This document shows positions 1 to 8,106 of a stretch of 64,000 nt of DNA, one piece after another. The stretch is taken from NCBI GenBank assembly GCA_902775025.1, contig CACYKP010000004.1, positions 1-64,000 of the forward strand, given 5' to 3'. The notes under the pieces are model-generated. The model searched no databases and was not told where the DNA came from. It worked only from the letters and a program-made list of their open reading frames with translations. Every line of letters starts with the position of its first letter. Positions within the stretch are counted from its first letter, which is position 1. Source of the stretch: an uncultured bacterium. GTDB taxonomy: Bacteria; Cyanobacteriota; Vampirovibrionia; Gastranaerophilales; Gastranaerophilaceae. The position numbers and the translations under genes were made by a program.

Positions 1-1
1 G

Positions 2-388
2 AAAAAATTTGAGACAATGATAAATACTGCAGACGAAAAGCTCGCTGAAGAATTGGTAGCGCCTGATGCGGTTTTTCATACTCCGGCAAGTCCTGAACCT
101 TTGCATGGCGGCAAAGGGTATTTGTCAGTTGTTCATTGGATGAGAAGCGGTTTTTCTGATGTTCAATGGAACTTGGAAGAAATGGTTGCAGATGACACCA
201 AAGTTGCTGTTAGATGGACAATGACAGGAACTCATGATGGAGATTTTTTAGGTGTAGCTCCAACGGGAAAGAAAATTTCTGTTTGTGTTATGAATTTTTA
301 TTACTTCAATGGAGAAGGTAAAGTTACAAATGACATAGCTGCAGAAGGAATGATTGGAATTCTCAGACCTCTCGGTTTGTGTAAATAA
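2..388 (+). CDS. SnoaL-like ester cyclase family protein (5' partial)
   Basis: The frame is open to the left edge of the window, and the residues before the first ATG (KKFET, then MINTADEKLAEEL at base 17) read like the usual SnoaL-like start, so the gene probably begins outside the window. The visible 128 residues have the compact alpha+beta cone pattern of the NTF2/SnoaL superfamily: the 'ELVAPDAVFH' segment, the 'VRWTMTGTHDG' strand and 'FLGVAPTGKKI'. Members are small hydrolases, isomerases or ligand-binding proteins, and the substrate cannot be read. It lies 51 bases before an FMN reductase gene on the same strand, at the start of a redox cluster. Confidence 0.75.
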   Translation, partial: KKFETMINTADEKLAEELVAPDAVFHTPASPEPLHGGKGYLSVVHWMRSGFSDVQWNLEEMVADDTKVAVRWTMTGTHDGDFLGVAPTGKKISVCVMNFYYFNGEGKVTNDIAAEGMIGILRPLGLCK

Positions 389-439
389 AATAAATGTTGT
401 CTATAAAATAATTCGAGAACTAAAAAAAGGGAGATAAAA

Positions 440-1078
440 ATGAAAGTATTATTATTTAACGGTTCACCACACAAAAACGGTTGTACTTATACAGCATTAG
501 ATGAGATTGCAAAAACTTTAAAAGAAGAAGGTATTGAATCAGAAATTTATCAAATAGGTATTAAATCTTTAACCCCTTGCAGAGCTTGTAATGCTTGTTC
601 TAAGCTCGGAAGATGTGTAATAACAGATGACGGTGTTAATGATTTTGTAGAGTATGCAAAAGATTTTGACGGGTTTATTTTTGGTTCACCTGTTCATTAT
701 GGTAGTGCTTGCGGAGGAATTACCGCATTTTTAGACAGGGTATTCTTTTCTGCTCTTTTATCAGGCAGAATGAACTATTTTAGACATAAACCCGGTTCTG
801 CAATAGTTAGCGCAAGACGTTCAGGTACAACTGCAACTTTAGACCAATTAAACAAGTATTTTACAATATCAGAAATGCCGATTATATCAGGAAGATATTG
901 GAATATGGTTCACGGTTTTACCGCAGAAGAAGTTAAGCAAGATTTAGAGGGGATGCAAAATATGAGAATTCTTGCACGCAATATGGCTTGGCATTTAAAA
1001 TGTCAAGAAGCAGGTAGAAAAGCAGGTGTTCCTATGCCCAAAGAAGAAGAAATTGTATATACAAATTTTATTAGATAA
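440..1078 (+). CDS. NAD(P)H-dependent FMN reductase / flavodoxin-fold oxidoreductase
   Basis: The 212-residue protein starts with the flavodoxin-fold phosphate-binding segment 'LLFNGSPHKNGCTY'. A central 'CRACNACSKLGRC' cluster follows, as in the iron-sulfur flavoprotein/WrbA-like FMN reductase group, and then 'GFIFGSPVHYGSACGGITAFLDR', the FMN-contacting loop. It is expected to bind FMN and pass electrons from NAD(P)H to a small acceptor in the cytoplasm. A good ribosome site (aaagggag) precedes the ATG. It sits between a SnoaL-like gene and a flavodoxin gene. The Cys cluster may bind metal or be redox active; this is inferred. Confidence 0.85.
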   Translation: MKVLLFNGSPHKNGCTYTALDEIAKTLKEEGIESEIYQIGIKSLTPCRACNACSKLGRCVITDDGVNDFVEYAKDFDGFIFGSPVHYGSACGGITAFLDRVFFSALLSGRMNYFRHKPGSAIVSARRSGTTATLDQLNKYFTISEMPIISGRYWNMVHGFTAEEVKQDLEGMQNMRILARNMAWHLKCQEAGRKAGVPMPKEEEIVYTNFIR

Positions 1079-1110
1079 ACTAAAATAACAGTAGGGTATA
1101 ACAAGAAGGG

Positions 1111-1394
1111 GATGTCCAAAAGTAAAAATTACTTATGAAACAGATGAACCTCGTAGGTTAGGTTAACCCTTCAATAATCGTTGTTTTAGGTGTATTATCG
1201 TAGAATGGCGGAGCCTGACCTACATAAAAAAAGTATTATTTGTTCAATATCAAACAGAAGATATTTTCATCCCTGTAGGTCAGGCTCTGCCTGACAAATA
1301 CTGACCTACTGTCTAAACTGTAAGGTTTAAAAACGAAGCTTTCTGTGCGTGGAGCAAATCCAAGAGAGCAAATTTTGACTTTTGGGACACCATC
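1111..1394. mobile_element. MITE-like element with terminal inverted repeats
   Basis: The ends at 1111-1130 (GATGTCCAAAAGTAAAAATT) and 1371-1394 are imperfect inverted copies; read on the minus strand the right end is GATGGTGTCCCAAAAGTC followed by AAAATT. Between them lie 240 bases with no convincing reading frame and a pair of REP-like hairpins. This is the layout of a non-autonomous insertion element (MITE). A solo copy of the same end occurs at 30350-30378. It fills most of the 353-base gap between the FMN reductase and flavodoxin genes. Confidence 0.55.
1203..1295. repeat. REPIN-like pair of GTAG hairpins
   Basis: A plus-strand hairpin at 1275-1295 reads GTAG, GTCAGGC, TCT, GCCTGAC. A degenerate minus-strand mate lies at 1203-1223 (CTAC preceded by GCCTGAC on plus). 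The GTAG ends face each other across about 50 bases that include TGTTCAATAT, a string also found between the paired hairpins at 13764-13856. Compared with the other copies the stem carries a paired change (GGT/ACC to GGC/GCC) that keeps base pairing. Confidence 0.65.
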
Positions 1395-1431
1395 ATAAAT
1401 CCAAGCCTGCAATAAAAGAAAGGAGATTATT

Positions 1432-1908
1432 ATGAAAACATTAATAGCGTATTTTTCAGCAAGCGGAATTACAAAAAAAGTCGCTCAAAACTTGGCATCA
1501 GCAATAAATGCTGATATATATGAAATTAAACCGTTAGTACCTTATACGGATGCAGACTTAAATTGGATGAATAAAAATGCAAGAAGTACCGTAGAGATGA
1601 AGGATTGGAACTCGAGACCTGAGATTAAGGACGATGATGCGCATATTGAAAATTACGATACCATTTTTATAGGTTTTCCGATTTGGTGGTATATTGCGCC
1701 TACTATTATTAATACTTTTTTAGAAAAATATGATTTTTCAAACAAACGAATTATTCTGTTTGCAACATCAGGCGGAAGCGGTTTCGGAAGAACTGTAGAA
1801 AATATTAAGCCGAGTGTTTCGGATTCAACAGAAATTATTGAAGGTAAAATTCTTAACCATAACCCATCAGTAGAAGAACTAAAAAAATGGGCTGAAAGTT
1901 TGGGATAA
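1432..1908 (+). CDS. flavodoxin
   Basis: The 158-residue single-domain protein has the flavodoxin start 'TLIAYFSASGITKKVAQNLA', whose Ser/Thr-rich loop binds the FMN phosphate. It also has 'YDTIFIGFPIWWYIAPTIINTFLEKYDF' (the aromatic FMN-stacking loop) and 'ILFATSGGSGFGRTVENI'. The length is usual for the flavodoxin_4 type found in gut bacteria. A strong ribosome site (aaaggag) precedes the ATG. It is probably an electron carrier for the adjacent reductases. The secreted CMD-cupin gene follows after 19 bases, so the two may be co-transcribed. Confidence 0.88.
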   Translation: MKTLIAYFSASGITKKVAQNLASAINADIYEIKPLVPYTDADLNWMNKNARSTVEMKDWNSRPEIKDDDAHIENYDTIFIGFPIWWYIAPTIINTFLEKYDFSNKRIILFATSGGSGFGRTVENIKPSVSDSTEIIEGKILNHNPSVEELKKWAESLG

Positions 1909-1927
1909 TTTTAGAAAGTGTATAAAT

Positions 1928-2956
1928 ATGCGATTTTTAAAAATTTTTATTTTCATATTAGCAATATTTATAGCGGGGAATAATGTTATGGCAAAAGAGA
2001 TTTTAACAAAAAAAGAGCAGAACATAGTTTTGATATCTTCATATACTGCAAGCGGCGATTTGGAGAATTTGGAACAAGCAACGAAAAAAGGGCTGGAAGA
2101 CGGCTTGACTGTTAACGAAGTAAAAGAAGTTATGGTTCAACTTTATGCTTATTGCGGTTTTCCAAAAAGTATAAATGCTGTTTCAACACTAATGAAGCTA
2201 ACAAAAAATGGTAACTATAAACAAGGAAAAGCTGGAACACCTCTAAAAAAAGATGCGGATAAAAATGCAATAGGAGAAAAAACTCAAACAAAACTTTGCG
2301 GAAGCCCAGTTAAGGGTGAACTCTTTGAGTTTGCTCCTGCGCTTGATGATTATTTAAAAGAACATTTATTTGGTGATATATTTGCTCGTGGTGTTTTAAC
2401 CGATAAAGAAAGAGAAATTGTAACCGTATCAGCGCTTGCAACTATAGGTAATGTCCAGCCGCAGCTTAATGCTCATATTCAAATTGCTAAAAATACAGGT
2501 GTAACACAGGAGCAGGCAGATGAGATAATCGATATTGTTAAAAACGCTCAATATAAACCAACCTTTGGGCTTGGAGAGAAAAATGATGCTTATGCAAAAT
2601 ATTTTATCGGTCAAAGTTATCTAAACCCGCTATCAAAAGAACAGGTACCGCTTTTTAATGTAACTTTTGAGCCAAAATGCAGAAATAATTGGCATATTCA
2701 TCACGCGGGAAAAGACGGAAATGGCGGACAAATTCTAATTGTTACTGACGGCAGAGGGTACTATCAAGAATGGGGTAAGCCTGCAAGAGAACTTCATAAA
2801 GGTGATGTGGTTAATATACCAGCAGGAGTAAAACACTGGCACGGTGCAGCTAAAGATTCTTGGTTCTCTCATATAGCAGTAGAAGTTCCTTCAGAAGGCT
2901 CTAAAAACGAATGGCTGGAACCTGTGAGTGATGAAGAATATAATAAATTAAAATAA
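1928..2956 (+). CDS. secreted carboxymuconolactone decarboxylase-cupin fusion
   Basis: Residues 1-22 form a hydrophobic signal peptide ending in VMA, so export is likely. Two AhpD/carboxymuconolactone decarboxylase (CMD)-like helical repeats follow (about residues 25-110 and 130-215; 'LTVNEVKEVMVQLYAYCGFP' and 'VTQEQADEIIDIV'). A cupin barrel lies at about 235-335, with 'CRNNWHIHHAGKDG' and 'GDVVNIPAGVKHWHGA' supplying candidate metal-binding histidines. The CMD-CMD-cupin architecture is known in bacteria, but the reaction is generally unassigned. The single Cys in the first repeat ('AYCGFP') is not part of a CxxC pair. The gene ends 4 bases from a convergent reductase gene. Confidence 0.82.
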   Translation: MRFLKIFIFILAIFIAGNNVMAKEILTKKEQNIVLISSYTASGDLENLEQATKKGLEDGLTVNEVKEVMVQLYAYCGFPKSINAVSTLMKLTKNGNYKQGKAGTPLKKDADKNAIGEKTQTKLCGSPVKGELFEFAPALDDYLKEHLFGDIFARGVLTDKEREIVTVSALATIGNVQPQLNAHIQIAKNTGVTQEQADEIIDIVKNAQYKPTFGLGEKNDAYAKYFIGQSYLNPLSKEQVPLFNVTFEPKCRNNWHIHHAGKDGNGGQILIVTDGRGYYQEWGKPARELHKGDVVNIPAGVKHWHGAAKDSWFSHIAVEVPSEGSKNEWLEPVSDEEYNKLK

Positions 2957-2960
2957 AAAT

Positions 2961-3629
2961 TTATTGATTAAATTCAACCAATCTTTTCCCTAAAGAGAAT
3001 GCATTTTCAAGATCTTTAGGGAATTGTTTTTCTCTTACTTCAGCTTTAACTTTTTCATCAAACAAATCACAGTTGTATTTTGAATAATCTGCAAATTGAT
3101 ATGTATCGTAAGAATATAATCCCTCTGCATATCCCATAATATGATTTAAACTCTTTATGTTTTCATCCAAAAGTATATTGTAATTAATTTTGTTAGCAAG
3201 TTCTTCAGGACAATTCATTGTAAAAATTACACCGGTTGGAATCGTCTTATCTAATTGTCTTTTTAAATTGCCTGTTTCTTTATCAACCATATAAGTATGA
3301 TTTGCAAACATTAATCTTTCTATGAAACTTCTGAAAACACCTGTAGGATAAGAAAAATAAACAGGTGTTCCCAAAATGATTGCATCTGCTTTAATACATT
3401 TTTCCAAAATAGGTTTGATATCATCTTTTATAGCGCAAACACCGTTTGTAGTACTTCCTTTTCTTTGACAGGCAAAGCAGCTTCTGCAGCCTAAAAAGTT
3501 ATAATCATACAAATTAAAAAACTCAACTCCTGCTCCTGCTGCTTCAGCGCCTCTTTGAGCTTCTTTAAGTAATTTAGCGGTGTTAAAGTTTTTTCTCGAA
3601 CTTGCGTTTAATATGATAACTTTTTTCAT
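2961..3629 (-). CDS. flavodoxin family NAD(P)H-dependent oxidoreductase
   Basis: The 222-residue flavodoxin-fold protein starts 'KKVIILNASSRKNFNTAKLLKEA'. It has a 'CRSCFACQRKGSTTNGVC' cluster matching the CxxCxxC-type FMN reductases, then 'DAIILGTPVYFSYPTGVFRSFIERL' for FMN contact. It is related to the 440-1078 protein but longer at the C-terminus. It lies 12 bases downstream of the acyl-ACP thioesterase gene on the same strand, so the two probably form an operon, although no shared pathway is evident. The ribosome site 'aggaga' precedes the ATG. Confidence 0.83.
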   Translation of the reverse strand: MKKVIILNASSRKNFNTAKLLKEAQRGAEAAGAGVEFFNLYDYNFLGCRSCFACQRKGSTTNGVCAIKDDIKPILEKCIKADAIILGTPVYFSYPTGVFRSFIERLMFANHTYMVDKETGNLKRQLDKTIPTGVIFTMNCPEELANKINYNILLDENIKSLNHIMGYAEGLYSYDTYQFADYSKYNCDLFDEKVKAEVREKQFPKDLENAFSLGKRLVEFNQ

Positions 3630-3641
3630 TTCATTCTCCTA

Positions 3642-4430
3642 TTAATGTTCACTTTTAATTTTCAAATCATAGTCAACAATTTTTGTATCATTTGTATTTT
3701 CTCTCCAAACAGTTGATATATCACAAACCGGAACACCTTCCTTTTCAATTTTGTGAGTGTATGTATTTGGAATATCTGTTCTGAAAGTAGAACAAGTTAA
3801 ACTATCACCTAAGAAGGTTTCTTTATTAAACCTGATATGCAATTCTTTTAGAGTGTGAGTTTCCTTAAATTCATCGGGAGCTGTCATTTCTGCAAGATTA
3901 ATATAACTTTTGTTGTTTACATGATTATTAAAATCTATATCCGATAAATTATTAGTATGAGTGATTTGTTTATAAAGCTCTTTTGAATCAGGAACTATAA
4001 ACTTTTTATGCTCGCCTAAAACAAGCTCTTCACAAACCTCAAATTTTTCTTTTAAAATGTCCGTTTTTGCAGGTCGTTTTGTTTCTTTATCTATCAAAAA
4101 CCATAAAGCATTACCTTTTGTAATAACTTTGTCTTTGTAATAAAGATTAAAGTCTATGTAAATTTTTAATTTAGAGATTTCTGAAAACCAAAGCTCAATT
4201 TTTAATTCTTCAGACCAAAAAGGTAAACTATCAACAAAATCCATGTTAAATTCAGCAACAACCCAATATAAATTTTTATCGAAAAGGTCGTAAGCAGCCA
4301 TTTTTTTTGTAGCGGTGAATCTTGCAAAAGCATCTTGCAGGTACATAATGGCAGCAATCGGTCTGAGCCTGTATCTGAACATATCCATGTTATCAAGGAT
4401 TACGTTATAAGTTTTTGTATATTTATTCAT
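3642..4430 (-). CDS. acyl-ACP thioesterase (FatA/FatB-like, double hotdog)
   Basis: The 262-residue length suits two tandem hotdog domains of bacterial acyl-ACP thioesterases. Domain 1 holds 'RPIAAIMYLQDAFARFT'. Domain 2 holds 'SDIDFNNHVNNKSYINLAEM', the conserved D-x-N-x-HVNN-x-x-Y catalytic segment of the family. It would hydrolyse fatty acyl-ACP to release free fatty acids in the cytoplasm. A good ribosome site (aaggaagaag) precedes the ATG. It is the first gene of a two-gene unit with the flavodoxin-family reductase. Confidence 0.85.
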   Translation of the reverse strand: MNKYTKTYNVILDNMDMFRYRLRPIAAIMYLQDAFARFTATKKMAAYDLFDKNLYWVVAEFNMDFVDSLPFWSEELKIELWFSEISKLKIYIDFNLYYKDKVITKGNALWFLIDKETKRPAKTDILKEKFEVCEELVLGEHKKFIVPDSKELYKQITHTNNLSDIDFNNHVNNKSYINLAEMTAPDEFKETHTLKELHIRFNKETFLGDSLTCSTFRTDIPNTYTHKIEKEGVPVCDISTVWRENTNDTKIVDYDLKIKSEH

Positions 4431-4553
4431 CTCTTCTTCCTTGTATATGTTAAATCATAACATGAAAATAGAGTGTCTTTTTTGAAAATTTGAATGACAA
4501 ATAAATAAAACCGAATTAAAATATATTTAAGAATAGATAAGGGGATATATTAA

Positions 4554-5774
4554 ATGAATGAACTACAATGCCCAAAGTGCGGTGAAAAGTTTCAAATAGA
4601 TGAAGCCGGATATGCAGCTATATTAAAACAAGTCAGAGATAAAGAATTTTTTCAAGAACTTCAAGGAAGAGAGCGACAATTTGAGTCAGAAAAAGAACAA
4701 GCTGTTCAGGTAGCAAAACTTGAAACGGAAAAGGATTTGAATACTGTTTTATCAAAAAAAGATACTGAAATAAATGAGCTTAAAAATAAACTTGCATCTT
4801 TTGAAAAGGACAAAAAAATAGAACTGGCAGAGTTGGAAACAAGGTTCAGTGCAAAACTGGCAGAACAAGAGATAAGTATATCAAAACTCAAAAGTGAACA
4901 AGCATTATCTGAAAAAGAATGCCAAATAAAAGAACAATCATTGAAAGAGCAATATGAAATACAATTAAGATTAAAAGATGAAACAATAGAGCAATATAAA
5001 GACTTTAAGGCAAAACTTTCTACAAAAATGATAGGCGAAAGTCTTGAACAGCACTGTGAACATGAGTTTAATAAATTAAGAGCTACAGCATTCCAAGGTG
5101 CATACTTTGAAAAAGATAACGACACAAAAACAGGGAGCAAAGGTGATTACATTTTCAGAGCTTATGATGAAGAAAAAAATGAATTTATATCAATCATGTT
5201 TGAGATGAAAAATGAATCAGATACAACATCAACAAAAAAGAAAAACGAAGATTTTTTTAAAGAACTTGATAAAGACAGAAATGAGAAGAAATGCGAATAT
5301 GCAGTTCTTGTGTCTTTACTGGAACCGGAGAATGATTTGTACAATGAAGGGATTGTGGATGTTTCTCACAGGTATGAAAAAATGTATGTAATTCGTCCCC
5401 AATTTTTTATCCCAATAATTACTCTGCTTAGAAATGCTTCATTAAAATCATTGGAATACAAAAAAGAGCTTAACAGGATAAAAATGCAAAATATTGACGT
5501 TTCAAACTTTGAAGCGGAAATGAATGAATTTAAGGACAAGTTTTTCAAGAATGTAAAAGATGCAAGTGCAAGATTTAATGAAGCAATAACGGGAATTGAT
5601 AAAGCTATAAAGAATTTGCAGAACATAAGAGAAGCGTTAGTTCTGTCAGAAAAACATCTTAATTCCGCTAACTCAAAAGTAGAAGATTTGAGTATTAAAA
5701 AACTTACAAAAAATAACCCCACAATGAAGGCAAAATTTGATGCACTAAACATAACGGATAAAAATGCCAAATAA
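4554..5774 (+). CDS. DUF2130 domain protein with N-terminal zinc finger and coiled coil
   Basis: The 406-residue protein starts with a short Cys pair ('CPKCGEKFQIDEAGYAAILKQVRDKEF'). A long charged coiled coil follows (about residues 40-145) and then the DUF2130 core ('MIGESLEQHCEHEFNKLRATAFQGAYFEKDND', 'GSKGDYIFRAYDEE', 'FEMKNESDTTSTKKKNEDFFKELDKDRNEKKCEYAVLVSLLE'). The core has a D-x-x-F-(E)-x-K pattern reminiscent of PD-(D/E)XK nuclease folds, but the family function is unknown. It is monocistronic as far as can be seen, with a ribosome site (aagggg) before the ATG. Confidence 0.85.
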   Translation: MNELQCPKCGEKFQIDEAGYAAILKQVRDKEFFQELQGRERQFESEKEQAVQVAKLETEKDLNTVLSKKDTEINELKNKLASFEKDKKIELAELETRFSAKLAEQEISISKLKSEQALSEKECQIKEQSLKEQYEIQLRLKDETIEQYKDFKAKLSTKMIGESLEQHCEHEFNKLRATAFQGAYFEKDNDTKTGSKGDYIFRAYDEEKNEFISIMFEMKNESDTTSTKKKNEDFFKELDKDRNEKKCEYAVLVSLLEPENDLYNEGIVDVSHRYEKMYVIRPQFFIPIITLLRNASLKSLEYKKELNRIKMQNIDVSNFEAEMNEFKDKFFKNVKDASARFNEAITGIDKAIKNLQNIREALVLSEKHLNSANSKVEDLSIKKLTKNNPTMKAKFDALNITDKNAK

Positions 5775-6267
5775 CAGTCGGTTTGTGAAGAAAGAACGGC
5801 AAAATTGATAATTATAAAAAGTCGCTTTTCATTAATATGCCAACAAAAATATTATTGTCGGTTTAGTAAAACTACAAACTTAAAGAGAGCAGAAAAGTTT
5901 TTTAAATAATTTGGTGTTATCCTATGACTTTCAAAATTTTAATCTTGCGGAGCCACCATATAATAATAAATTGTGTACTCTCTAGGCATTTTTAGCGCAT
6001 TATGTACAATAAATTTGTACTCAACAGGAAAAAGAATAGTGCAAAAAATGAGTAAAAAAGTGCAAGAAAATTTACTTTTAGAGTAGTTTTAGTCAACTTG
6101 TTTCCGACCTTTTATAATTAGTAAAAGGCTGGATTCTTTGGCACTTTGTACCTCAGAATAATGAAATATCTTTCGATCAAACTACTCAAAAAATACACAA
6201 ATGTCCTGAAAAAAGGTAACTCGTCTAACTACACAGAAAAATTACAAAAATACAAATACATAACAAA
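5775..6267. other. intergenic region, no recognised gene
   Basis: This is a 493-base AT-rich gap between the DUF2130 gene and the tRNA-Ser terminator. No convincing reading frame is present. A 9-base inverted pair, GAGTAGTTT (6081-6089) and AAACTACTC (6179-6187), could bracket a structured transcript, but nothing else supports an RNA gene. Confidence 0.4.
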
Positions 6268-6293
6268 AAAAGCCGCCAACTTGGCGGCTTTTT
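6268..6293 (-). terminator. intrinsic terminator of tRNA-Ser
   Basis: The arms AAGCCGCC and GGCGGCTT form a perfect GC-rich stem. On the minus strand it is followed by a T run just beyond the 3' end of tRNA-Ser. The structure also has a T run on the plus strand and could work in both directions. Confidence 0.8.
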
Positions 6294-6300
6294 AAATGGA

Positions 6301-6386
6301 GGAGGAATAGGGATTCGAACCCTAGGTACGCTCGCACGCACGACGGTTTTCAAGACCGCTCCAATCAACCACTCTGGCATTCCTCC
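6301..6386 (-). tRNA. tRNA-Ser (anticodon UGA)
   Basis: The minus strand folds into a class II tRNA. The acceptor GGAGGAA pairs with TTCCTCC. The anticodon stem GCGGT/ACCGT encloses the loop CTTGAAA with anticodon TGA. A long variable arm follows (GTGCGTGCGAGCGTAC region), and the T arm is GGGTTCGAATCCC. The acceptor is followed by TCCA, so a CCA end may be encoded, though the discriminator base would then be T instead of the usual G for serine tRNAs. It reads UCA codons. Confidence 0.93.
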
Positions 6387-6412
6387 ATAAAGTATAATTG
6401 GTTTACTTTTCT

Positions 6413-6441
6413 ATACTACATTAAACATTTTTTATTGTAAA
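6413..6441 (-). promoter_or_regulatory. candidate tRNA-Ser promoter
   Basis: On the minus strand a TTTACA box (6436-6441) and a TAGTAT box (6413-6418) are separated by exactly 17 bases and lie about 27 bases upstream of the mature tRNA 5' end. Both are near-consensus for the housekeeping sigma factor. The call rests on position and spacing only. Confidence 0.5.
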
Positions 6442-6526
6442 GCGATTAATTTAACAATCAATAAAAATACTGTGGTTTATATTAATCTTGTGATAAAATT
6501 TTATTACCAATAAATAGGATAAAGGC

Positions 6527-7336
6527 ATGGATACAGTTGAATCAAAGATGGTTAATCTTCTTTTGGAACTTAAAGAAAACTATCATATTTGCAGTATAAA
6601 ATCGGAATTTGAAGCAGAAGGTGCAACTTTTGAAGAAGTTTTATTTTTAAAAAAAATTGCTGATAATGCCGGCTTGGATTTTACTCTCAAACTTGGCGGT
6701 TGCGAAGCTCTCAGAGATATGTTTGATGCAAAAAATATTGGTGTAAATGCAATTGTTGCTCCTATGATTGAATCTGCTTATGCTCTAAATAAATATGTCA
6801 GAACTATTAATAAAGTTTTTTTTAAAAGTGAACAAGAAGATATTAAATTTTTTATAAATATAGAAACGAAAACGGGATTTGATAATGTTGACGAAATATT
6901 ATCTTCTAAAGATGCTGATAAAATATCCGGTATTGTTCTCGGAAGAACTGATTTTATTGGCTCGCTTGGTTTAAATCCGAATGATATAAATAATAATAAA
7001 ATCTATGAGTATGCAGAGAAGCTGGCTCTTAAATCTCTTAAATACGGTAAGGAATTTATAATCGGGGGCGGAGTTACATCAAACTCTTTTTCTTTTTTTA
7101 ATAAACTTATGAAATACTCGCTTTCTAAATTTGAAACACAAAAAGTTATTTTTAATGCTGAGATTTTGAATAGTGATAAAGCAAAAGAAGCGTTATTAAA
7201 AGCATTTGAGTTTGAACTAATGTGGGTAAAAAATAAAGAGATTTTGAATGGAAAACTTTCTGAAGATGATAAAAACAGAATTAAAATTTTAGAAACCAGA
7301 TATAATGAAAGTTTTTTAGCTTCGAATGTGATGTAA
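6527..7336 (+). CDS. HpcH/HpaI aldolase / citrate lyase beta-like protein
   Basis: The 269-residue protein has the TIM-barrel signatures of the HpcH/HpaI family: 'VNAIVAPMIESAYALNKYV', 'KFFINIETKTGFDNVDEIL' (Glu of the metal site) and 'ISGIVLGRTDFIGSLGL' (Arg/Asp motif). These enzymes use a divalent metal for retro-aldol or lyase reactions on 2-oxo acids or acyl-CoA esters. The N-terminus is diverged and the substrate cannot be read. The ribosome site 'ataaagg' lies close to the ATG. It stands alone between tRNA-Ser (opposite strand) and a repeat-bearing gap before nadD. Confidence 0.78.
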   Translation: MDTVESKMVNLLLELKENYHICSIKSEFEAEGATFEEVLFLKKIADNAGLDFTLKLGGCEALRDMFDAKNIGVNAIVAPMIESAYALNKYVRTINKVFFKSEQEDIKFFINIETKTGFDNVDEILSSKDADKISGIVLGRTDFIGSLGLNPNDINNNKIYEYAEKLALKSLKYGKEFIIGGGVTSNSFSFFNKLMKYSLSKFETQKVIFNAEILNSDKAKEALLKAFEFELMWVKNKEILNGKLSEDDKNRIKILETRYNESFLASNVM

Positions 7337-7382
7337 AATAAATTTACTTAATGAGTTTGCAGAAACTCTTTTGCTTTAATAT

Positions 7383-7484
7383 AGATTCTTAGCCCAAATT
7401 GATATACCGCTTAGAATGACATCTATATAGAACTTTTAACGTGCCGTCATTCTGAGGCAGTAGTAAATTATAGCCGAAGAATCT
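7383..7484. repeat. nested inverted repeat (GAATGAC / AAGAATC family)
   Basis: The outer arms AGATTCTT (7383-7390) and AAGAATCT (7477-7484) enclose inner arms AGAATGAC (7413-7420) and GTCATTCT (7446-7453), so the 102-base block can fold on itself. The words 'GTCATTCTGAGG' and 'GAAGAATCT' recur in the gap at 30562-30696, which suggests a dispersed family. It lies between the aldolase-like gene and nadD. Confidence 0.5.
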
Positions 7485-7531
7485 AAAAATTATGATTTCA
7501 TAAATTATAAATATCGCCAAATAATTAGGTT

Positions 7532-7540
7532 TGATATAAA
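7532..7540 (+). promoter_or_regulatory. extended -10 box of nadD
   Basis: The string TGATATAAA (extended -10, TG-N-TATAAA) ends 8 bases before the nadD ATG, and no Shine-Dalgarno is visible. Transcription from this box would start at or next to the start codon, giving a leaderless or nearly leaderless mRNA. Confidence 0.5.
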
Positions 7541-7548
7541 ATAACAGT

Positions 7549-8106
7549 ATGACTATCTGTATTTTTCCGGGTACATTCAATCCGATTCATATGGCTCATC
7601 TTATGATGGCGCAATTTGCGGTGAAAAAATTTGGGTTTGAAAAAGTTATTTTTATCCCTGCTTACATACCTCCGCATAAAGAAATTAATTCAAATCTTGC
7701 TCAACACAGATACAATATGGTAAAAATGGCGATTGAGAAAAACTTAAGATTCTCTATCTCTGATATAGAATATAAATCTGAAGGAAAGTCTTACACTCTT
7801 ATTACAGTAAAAAAAATCCGTGAATTATATAATGTAGATGGCAGACTTAATATGATAATCGGAACTGATGCTTTTAAGAAAATAAAAAGCTGGTACAAAG
7901 CTGATGAACTTAAGGATTTGGTTCATTTTATAGTATTCCCGAGAGGCGAAGACATTATTAATTCCTCTGATTTTGAAGGATACAGTTATGAACTTGTAGA
8001 TTGCGAAAAATTTGATATCTCATCTACAGAAATCAGACAAGAAAAAAAAGACGAATCAATAAAGGAAGTGAAGGACTATATTGTTAACAATGAATTGTAC
8101 AATTGA
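7549..8106 (+). CDS. nadD: nicotinate-nucleotide adenylyltransferase
   Basis: This 185-residue nucleotidyltransferase condenses nicotinate mononucleotide with ATP in NAD synthesis. It has 'CIFPGTFNPIHMAHLMMAQFA' (the GxFxPxHxGH-type ATP site, with MAH in place of GH), 'FIPAYIPPHKE', 'IIGTDAFKKIKSWY' and 'DISSTEIRQEKK' (the ISST-x-R signature). The length is normal. It overlaps yqeK by up to 26 bases, the common nadD-yqeK order. The start lacks a Shine-Dalgarno and sits 8 bases after an extended -10 box. Confidence 0.95.
   Translation: MTICIFPGTFNPIHMAHLMMAQFAVKKFGFEKVIFIPAYIPPHKEINSNLAQHRYNMVKMAIEKNLRFSISDIEYKSEGKSYTLITVKKIRELYNVDGRLNMIIGTDAFKKIKSWYKADELKDLVHFIVFPRGEDIINSSDFEGYSYELVDCEKFDISSTEIRQEKKDESIKEVKDYIVNNELYN

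Noticed and set aside
4706-5770. Three Ser/Phe-rich minus-strand frames opposite the DUF2130 gene
   Set aside because: The Ser/Phe/Leu bias is the complement of a Lys/Glu-rich coding strand; they are shadows.
6081-6187. Structured RNA gene in the 5775-6267 gap
   Set aside because: Only one 9-base inverted pair in AT-rich sequence, without a promoter or terminator of its own.
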